A stretch of DNA of 5,891 nucleotides, taken from positions 1 to 5,891 of the forward strand of contig QHVW01000851.1 in the NCBI GenBank assembly GCA_003223675.1, in the 5' to 3' direction. The position numbers were made by a program, and so were the translations under genes. How positions within the stretch are numbered: position 1 is the first letter of the stretch; each line of letters begins with the position of its first letter. The notes beneath the pieces are model-generated. The model was given only the letters and a program-made list of their open reading frames with translations. It was not told the origin of the DNA and ran no database searches. Source of the DNA: Acidobacteriota bacterium (GTDB lineage Bacteria; Acidobacteriota; Thermoanaerobaculia; Multivoradales; UBA5704). Positions 1-5,891 of this stretch are shown piece by piece.

Positions 1-583
1 AGGCCATCCAGAGGATGGCGATCAGCATCAGCAGGCTGCCAGCCATGGTGAAGAGGAAGAACTTGACCGCCGCGTAGATCCGCCGCTCGCCGCCCCAGAT
101 GCCGATCAGCAGGTACATCGGGACGAGCATGACCTCCCAGAAGACGTAGAACAGGAAGAGGTCGTAGGCGACCAGGGTGCCCAGCACGCCGGTGGTGAGC
201 AGCAGCATGGAGGCGCCGAACAGCGGCCAGTGCTTTTCGATCCCCTTCCACGAGCCGAGGATCACGATCGGCAGCAGGAGGATGCCGAGCATCACCAGCG
301 GCATCGAGATGCCGTCCATCGCCAGGTCGTAGGTGATGCCGTAGCTGGTGATCCAGGGGATGGCGCCGTCGTGCACCAGCGGGAAGGTGCCGTCCGCGCC
401 GAGGTGGGTGAGGAGGTACTGGAGCCCGAAGGCGACCTCGATCAGCGAGACGACCAGCGAGTAGATCTTCGCCGCCTTGGCTTGCGCCCGCGCGAAGAAG
501 AACAGCGGCACCGCAGCCAGGGTCGGGAAGAGGACCAGGCGGGTCAGCGTGTTGCCGGCGAGGAGTCCGAAAAAGGTTTCCAT
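1..583 (-). CDS. nuoM: NADH-quinone oxidoreductase subunit M (NuoM), N-terminal part, cut by the window edge
   Basis: NuoM is one of the three antiporter-like proton-pumping subunits in the complex I membrane arm. The first 194 residues are visible, and the frame is open to the left edge. The start is the ATG at 583-581, giving a protein that begins METFFGLLAG. The diagnostic stretch is FWEVMLVPMYLLIGIWGG at about residues 148-165. Its Glu150 matches the essential TM5 glutamate of the family (Glu144 in E. coli NuoM). It is followed by KFFLFTMAGSLLMLIAI in the next helix. Hydrophobic helices are visible at about 14-30, 40-60, 92-110, 120-138, 140-160 and 172-193. The central lysines, the discontinuous helices and the C-terminal half lie outside the window. 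The gene starts 13 bases after the nuoL stop. The only purine-rich element before the ATG is GGAG at 589-586, just 2 bases away, so translation may depend on coupling to nuoL. The product assignment is secure; the exact start is slightly less so. Confidence 0.95.
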   Translation of the reverse strand, partial: METFFGLLAGNTLTRLVLFPTLAAVPLFFFARAQAKAAKIYSLVVSLIEVAFGLQYLLTHLGADGTFPLVHDGAIPWITSYGITYDLAMDGISMPLVMLGILLLPIVILGSWKGIEKHWPLFGASMLLLTTGVLGTLVAYDLFLFYVFWEVMLVPMYLLIGIWGGERRIYAAVKFFLFTMAGSLLMLIAILWMA

Positions 584-596
584 ATCTCCGATCCGG

Positions 597-2546
<1,950 letters not shown>

Positions 2547-2555
2547 GGGCGAGCG

Positions 2556-2861
2556 CTACCCCTGCAGCAGGTTCATGCGGTTGACGTCGATGGTGCGCCG
2601 CTGGCGGAAGACGGCGATGAAGAGCGCGAGCCCCACCGCGGCCTCGGCGGCGGCCACCGCCATCACGAAGAAGACGATGATCTGGCCGGTGTGCTGATTC
2701 CACTGGCGCGCGTAGGCCACCAGCGTCAGGTTGGCGGCGTTGAGCATCAGCTCGATCGAGAGGAAGATGCTGATGCCGTTGCGCCGCGTCAGCGCGCCGA
2801 TGGCGCCGATGGCGAACAGCACCGCCGACAGCAGGAGGTACCAGGAGATGGGGACGCTCAT
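2556..2861 (-). CDS. nuoK: NADH-quinone oxidoreductase subunit K (NuoK)
   Basis: NuoK is a three-helix membrane subunit homologous to MrpC and mitochondrial ND4L. It packs between NuoJ and the antiporter-like subunits and carries part of the polar axis used for proton transfer. At 101 residues it has the normal length (100 in E. coli). Three transmembrane helices are visible at about 6-24, 29-50 and 60-84. The two key membrane glutamates are present: Glu37 in SIELMLNAANL and Glu73 in AVAAAEAAVGLAL. They correspond to E. coli Glu36 and Glu72. The C-terminal tail RQRRTIDVNRMNLLQG is typical, including the family's D-x-N-x-x-N-L-L-x-G ending. The start is ATG 2861-2859, which overlaps the nuoJ TGA by four bases and has a strong ribosome-binding site 7 bases upstream. 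Translational coupling to nuoJ is likely. The gene ends with TAG just before nuoL. Confidence 0.98.
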   Translation of the reverse strand: MSVPISWYLLLSAVLFAIGAIGALTRRNGISIFLSIELMLNAANLTLVAYARQWNQHTGQIIVFFVMAVAAAEAAVGLALFIAVFRQRRTIDVNRMNLLQG

Positions 2862-3433
2862 GAACGGACCTCCCGGGGTAGCACGGGACCGCTGCTCGGG
2901 TCCTCGGCGACGTAATCGTCTTGCGGCGCGTTGGTCTCAGCTCCCGGCCGCCGGGCGGCCACCGTGGCGCCGATCACCGCCACCAGCAACAGCAGGCCGA
3001 CGATCTCGAACGGCAGCAGGTAGTCGGTGAAGAGAGCGCTCGCGAGCCCCTTGAGCGAGACCAGCTCCTCGGTGAGCGGTCCGGGCGCCCGCAGGGTGGT
3101 CTGCCGGAAGGCCAGCCAGAACATGCCGAGGAAGACGATGGCGCCGAGGATCGCCGCCACGAGCTGGGCGCTCCGGCGGGCGTGCGCGCCCTCCTCCTGC
3201 TGCACGTTGAGGAGCATGATGACGAACAGGAACAGCACCACGATGGCTCCGGCGTAGACCAGGATCTGCACCGCGCCCACGAACGGCGCGCCGAGGAGCA
3301 CGAAGAGCACCGCCATCGAGAACAGTGTGAGCACCAGGCTCAGCGTGGCGTAGATGGGGCTCCGGTGCACCACCACGACGACGCCCGAGCCGACCGCCAG
3401 CGCGGCGAAGATGACGAAGATCAGGGTTTCCAT
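2858..3433 (-). CDS. nuoJ: NADH-quinone oxidoreductase subunit J (NuoJ)
   Basis: NuoJ is a five-helix membrane subunit (ND6 homologue) lying between NuoH/NuoA and NuoK. It links quinone chemistry to the pumps. From the ATG at 3433-3431 it has 191 residues, near the family norm (about 170-200). The signature is VQILVYAGAIVVLFLFVIMLLN at about 55-76. This is the third helix, which carries the pi-bulge and the conserved Tyr60. A second family stretch is DYLLPFEIVGLLLLVAVIGA at 137-156. Helices are visible at about 3-22, 28-47, 54-76, 90-109 and 140-160. The last 30 residues are a hydrophilic tail rich in Pro and acidic residues. A TTG at 3442 would add three residues, but it lies only 3 bases from the GGGAGG motif, whereas the ATG lies 12 away. 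The sequence METLIFVIFAALA looks like a normal NuoJ N-terminus, so I chose the ATG. Its stop overlaps the nuoK start. The gene directly follows nuoH, with no nuoI in between. Confidence 0.96.
   Translation of the reverse strand: METLIFVIFAALAVGSGVVVVVHRSPIYATLSLVLTLFSMAVLFVLLGAPFVGAVQILVYAGAIVVLFLFVIMLLNVQQEEGAHARRSAQLVAAILGAIVFLGMFWLAFRQTTLRAPGPLTEELVSLKGLASALFTDYLLPFEIVGLLLLVAVIGATVAARRPGAETNAPQDDYVAEDPSSGPVLPREVRS
2869..2874 (-). promoter_or_regulatory. Ribosome-binding site of nuoK
   Basis: GGGAGG on the minus strand lies 7 bases before the nuoK ATG and within the final codons of nuoJ. It is a strong, well-spaced Shine-Dalgarno sequence that fixes the nuoK start at the ATGA overlap. Confidence 0.75.
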
Positions 3434-3445
3434 CAGCGGCAAGCG

Positions 3446-3451
3446 CCTCCC
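3446..3451 (-). promoter_or_regulatory. Ribosome-binding site of nuoJ
   Basis: GGGAGG on the minus strand lies in the short nuoH-nuoJ spacer. It is 12 bases before the ATG at 3433 and only 3 bases before a TTG at 3442. The 3-base spacing is too tight for normal initiation, which favours the ATG even though 12 bases is on the long side. Confidence 0.65.
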
Positions 3452-3457
3452 AGAATC

Positions 3458-4492
3458 CTACGGGTTCAGCGGTTTCAGCACGCCCGCGACCGTCAGCGCG
3501 GCGACCAGGATCAGGTTCACGATGGCGAGCGGCAGCAGGAATTTCCATCCCAGCCGCATGAGCTGGTCGTAGCGGAAGCGCGGGAAGGTCCAGCGCACCC
3601 AGACGAACACGGCCATGGCGATGGCGATCTTGGCCACCAGCGTGAGCAGCCCGAGGACGGCGCCCAGCAGGTTGTGGGGGTAGTGGATGAACGGCAGGCT
3701 CCAGCCGCCGAAGAAGAGCGTGGCGCCGAGCGCCGAGAGCGCCGCCATGTTCGAGTACTCGCCCTGGAAGAAGAGGGCGAAGCGCATGGCGCCGTACTCG
3801 GTGTGGAAGCCGGCGATCAGCTCCGACTCCGCCTCCGGCAGGTCGAACGGCAGGCGGTTCGTCTCCGCGAAGGCGGCGATCAGGAAGACCAGGCAGCCGA
3901 GGATCTGCGGCAGGCAGTTCCAGCCGTACCGCTGCTGATAGGCGACCACGTCGGTGAGGCGGAAGGAATTCACCGGGATCAGCACGGCGAGCACCGAGAC
4001 GGTCAGCGCCAGCTCGTAGCTGATGAGCTGCGCCGAGGCGCGGATCGAGCCGATCAGCGAGAACTTGTTGTTCGAGGCGTAGCCGGCCATCACCAGCGAA
4101 TAGACGCCCAGGCTGGAGATGGCGAGGAAGAGCAGCACGCCGGTGTCGGCGTTGGTCACCACCAGCGGGGTGGTGCGGCCGCCCACCGTGATCGTCGGCC
4201 CGAAGGGGATCAGCACCAGGGTGGTGAAGGCCGGCATCAGGGCCAGCACCGGCGCGATCAGGTAGAGCGGCTTGTCCACCAAGGCCGGGGTGACGTCCTC
4301 CTTGAACATGAACTTGAGGGCGTCCGCCAGCGGCTGGAAGAGGCCGATCGGCCCTACCCGGTTCGGGCCGGGGCGGTCCTGGATGAGGCCGGCTCCCCGC
4401 CGCTCCACCCAGACCATGATCGGTGCGACGTTGATGAACACGGCGAACATCACCGCGTACTTGATCAGGGTCACGATCAGATCGGAATTCAC
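3458..4492 (-). CDS. nuoH: NADH-quinone oxidoreductase subunit H (NuoH)
   Basis: NuoH (ND1 homologue) is the membrane subunit that docks the peripheral arm and forms most of the quinone-binding chamber. It is complete at 344 residues, close to the family norm (325 in E. coli). Motifs in order: WVERRGAGLIQDRPGPNRVG (28-47) and LFQPLADALKFMFKED (51-66), the hallmark first cytoplasmic loop. Next come SNNKFSLIGSIRASAQLISYE (140-160), then ETNRLPFDLPEAESELIAGF (210-229) continuing HTEYGAMRF to 238, the acidic loop near the quinone chamber and E-channel. Last is PRFRYDQLMRLGWKFLLP (304-321). About eight hydrophobic helices are visible. The start is GTG 4492-4490, which overlaps the nuoG stop as GTGA. 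A CGGAGG ribosome-binding site 7 bases upstream supports it. The stop is TAG. The protein ends soon after the last helix (LKPLNP), so no NuoI-like ferredoxin domain is fused to it. Product and boundaries are both well supported. Confidence 0.98.
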   Translation of the reverse strand: MNSDLIVTLIKYAVMFAVFINVAPIMVWVERRGAGLIQDRPGPNRVGPIGLFQPLADALKFMFKEDVTPALVDKPLYLIAPVLALMPAFTTLVLIPFGPTITVGGRTTPLVVTNADTGVLLFLAISSLGVYSLVMAGYASNNKFSLIGSIRASAQLISYELALTVSVLAVLIPVNSFRLTDVVAYQQRYGWNCLPQILGCLVFLIAAFAETNRLPFDLPEAESELIAGFHTEYGAMRFALFFQGEYSNMAALSALGATLFFGGWSLPFIHYPHNLLGAVLGLLTLVAKIAIAMAVFVWVRWTFPRFRYDQLMRLGWKFLLPLAIVNLILVAALTVAGVLKPLNP

Positions 4493-5891
4493 GAGGAAGC
4501 CTCCGACACCGCCTCGGCGGCCTGATCCGAAAGGTGGTGGGCCGCCCCGGGGACGTTGAGCGCCGCGCCGGTGGCCGGCAGGTCGTGCCAGTGGAGGCCG
4601 GCGAAGGCGGGGACCTCACCCGCCAGCCGGTCGAACACCTTGCCCGGCGTGAGATTGGACCACCCCTCCTCGAAGCGGGAGAGGAGATCGCCCAGCGCCT
4701 CGACCGCCGGCCGCGTCTGGCCCGGCGGCGGGAAGGCGCGCTCGAAGCGCTGCAACCGGTACTCGACGTTGACGAAGGTGCCGTCCTTCTCGCCGTGATG
4801 GGCCACCGGCAGGGCCACGTCCGCGGCCTGCGCCAGCGGCGAGTCGGCCCAGCCGAAGACGACCAGGAATCTGGCCTGGCGCAGCTTCGCCACCGCCTCC
4901 GCCGAGTAGGCCGCCTGGCCGAAGTCGCTGTCGGTGACGATCAGCACCGCGCAGCGGGAGGCGGCGTCCCCCTGGAGGAGGTCCTCGGCCGAGCCGCTGA
5001 AGCCCACCAGCTCCGCGCCGCGGCGGTTCGGCGCCTGCTCGCGGCCCTTGATGGGCGGCCGCTGGTGGCGCGGGATCGTCCACTCGGGGCCGAGGTCGAT
5101 CGGCACCGGCCGCTGCGTGGCGCTCGCCCCGTCGGCGAGCTTGGCGAAGAGATAGGCCTCCTCGCAGGTGAGGAAGCCGGAGCCGAGAATCGCGATCTCT
5201 CCCTGCCCTTCGGCTTCCTGAATCCTTCGATGAACGGTGTCGAGCGCGGTCTGCCAGCTCGTGAAGGTGACCGCGTGGCCGTTGCCGTTCGTCCCGGCGG
5301 CGCGCAGGCGCGGCGCGGTGAGCCGGGGGGTGAGCTTGTAGCGCTCGAAGGTGGAGCGGCCGTAGTCGCACATCCAGTAGTCGTTGACCTCGACGTTGAA
5401 CCGCGGCTTGTAGCGCTTGACGTCGCCGCGCCGATGCTCCATGGTGACGTTGCACCCCACCTCGCAGCCGGTGCAGATCGACGGCTTCTTGTCGAGGTAC
5501 CAGACGCGCTCGGCGAAGCGGAAGCGGGTCGAGGTGAGGGCGCCCACCGGGCAGATGTCCACCACGCAGGTGGCGAGCGGATTGTCCAGCTCCTTACCCG
5601 GGAAGGTGCCGATCTCGACGCGGGCGCCGCGGTTGAAGAAGCCGAGCTCGCCCGTGCCGGCGATCTCCTCGGTGAAGCGGATGCACCGGGTGCACTGGAT
5701 GCACCGGTTCATGTTGAGCAGGACGTTGGCGCCCAGCGGGATGCGCTCGCGGCCCGGGTAGGTCCGCTTGTCCTCATATTGGAAGCGCGAGTAGGCCACG
5801 CCGTGCTTGAAGGAGTAGTCCTGGAGGCCGCACTCGCCCGCCTGGTCGCAGATCGGGCAGTCCAGGGGGTGATTGATGAGGAAGAACTCCA
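4489..5891 (-). CDS. nuoG: NADH-quinone oxidoreductase subunit G (NuoG), short form, N-terminus cut by the window edge
   Basis: NuoG is the large iron-sulfur subunit of the peripheral arm, carrying electrons from NuoE/F toward NuoI/B. The frame is open to the right edge; 466 residues are visible from the first complete codon at 5889. The first part is LINHPLDCPICDQAGECGLQ, the N5 site H-x3-C-x2-C-x5-C (5871-5830). The next cluster site is CIQCTRC (5703-5683) with CPVG at 5553, for N4. After it comes C-x2-C-x3-C-x27-C (5475-5368), which matches the N7 site. The N1b cysteines would lie beyond the edge. From about 5260 to the end is a degenerate molybdopterin-oxidoreductase-like region, recognisable by PVAHHGEKDGTFVNVEYRLQRF (about 4799-4734). 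It is only about 260 residues long. Counting about 108 missing N-terminal residues by comparison with Thermus Nqo3, the whole protein would be about 570 residues, against 783 in Thermus and 908 in E. coli. A GTG at 5799 is internal, because the N5 motif lies upstream of it. The gene ends in TGA overlapping the nuoH start. Confidence 0.96.
   Translation of the reverse strand, partial: EFFLINHPLDCPICDQAGECGLQDYSFKHGVAYSRFQYEDKRTYPGRERIPLGANVLLNMNRCIQCTRCIRFTEEIAGTGELGFFNRGARVEIGTFPGKELDNPLATCVVDICPVGALTSTRFRFAERVWYLDKKPSICTGCEVGCNVTMEHRRGDVKRYKPRFNVEVNDYWMCDYGRSTFERYKLTPRLTAPRLRAAGTNGNGHAVTFTSWQTALDTVHRRIQEAEGQGEIAILGSGFLTCEEAYLFAKLADGASATQRPVPIDLGPEWTIPRHQRPPIKGREQAPNRRGAELVGFSGSAEDLLQGDAASRCAVLIVTDSDFGQAAYSAEAVAKLRQARFLVVFGWADSPLAQAADVALPVAHHGEKDGTFVNVEYRLQRFERAFPPPGQTRPAVEALGDLLSRFEEGWSNLTPGKVFDRLAGEVPAFAGLHWHDLPATGAALNVPGAAHHLSDQAAEAVSEASS
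4500..4505 (-). promoter_or_regulatory. Ribosome-binding site of nuoH
   Basis: CGGAGG on the minus strand lies 7 bases before the nuoH GTG, inside the last codons of nuoG. This good spacing supports the GTG at 4492 as the true start, although it is not an ATG. Confidence 0.75.

Noticed and set aside
2921..4525. Plus-strand open frame of 534 codons opposite nuoJ and nuoH, and a 560-codon minus-strand frame (2937-4619) overlapping the same genes.
   Set aside because: Both are out-of-frame readings of nuoH and nuoJ. They have the low-complexity Arg/Ala/Gly/Pro or Asp/Glu/His composition typical of such shadows in high-GC DNA.
4616..5455. Minus-strand frame of 279 codons inside nuoG.
   Set aside because: It is a shifted reading of nuoG with an Arg/Ala/Gly/Pro-rich product. 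The nuoG frame carries the conserved cluster motifs and the C-terminal family signature.
5797..5799. GTG at 5799 as the start of nuoG.
   Set aside because: The same frame continues upstream to the window edge and encodes the N5 cluster motif H-x3-C-x2-C-x5-C, so the true start lies outside the window.

Overview
The window is one uninterrupted stretch of a respiratory complex I operon (proton-pumping NADH:quinone oxidoreductase, nuo). Every gene is on the minus strand. Read in the direction of transcription, from the right edge to the left, the order is nuoG (5' end outside the window), nuoH, nuoJ, nuoK, nuoL, nuoM (3' end outside the window). I recognised all six from family-specific motifs in their translations. 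The first gene, nuoG, encodes an iron-sulfur subunit of the peripheral arm. The other five encode membrane-arm subunits: NuoH forms the quinone-chamber floor, NuoJ and NuoK link to the pumps, and NuoL and NuoM are antiporter-like proton channels.

The genes are packed tightly. nuoG and nuoH overlap by 4 bases (GTGA), nuoH and nuoJ are about 24 bases apart, nuoJ and nuoK overlap by 4 bases (ATGA), nuoK and nuoL are 9 bases apart, and nuoL and nuoM are 13 bases apart. There is no room for an internal promoter or terminator outside coding sequence, and no stretch over 300 bases lacks a gene. The segment therefore looks like the middle of a single polycistronic message with translational coupling. 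The remaining soluble subunits (NuoA-F) would be expected upstream, past the right edge, and NuoN downstream, past the left edge.

Two things depart from the textbook order. The gene for NuoI, the 2x[4Fe-4S] ferredoxin-like subunit that usually lies between nuoH and nuoJ, is absent from that position. NuoG is a short form: it keeps all the cluster-ligating residues visible here, including the four cysteines of the off-pathway N7 cluster, but its C-terminal molybdopterin-oxidoreductase-like region is much reduced.

The sequence is G+C-rich (roughly two thirds by eye), with strong G/C preference at third codon positions. This suggests a high-GC bacterium with aerobic or anaerobic respiration. 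The short NuoG would fit groups such as Acidobacteriota or the former Deltaproteobacteria, but that placement is a weak inference. I saw no mobile element, RNA gene, CRISPR array, repeat family or unknown gene, and I do not think the window holds a previously undescribed system.
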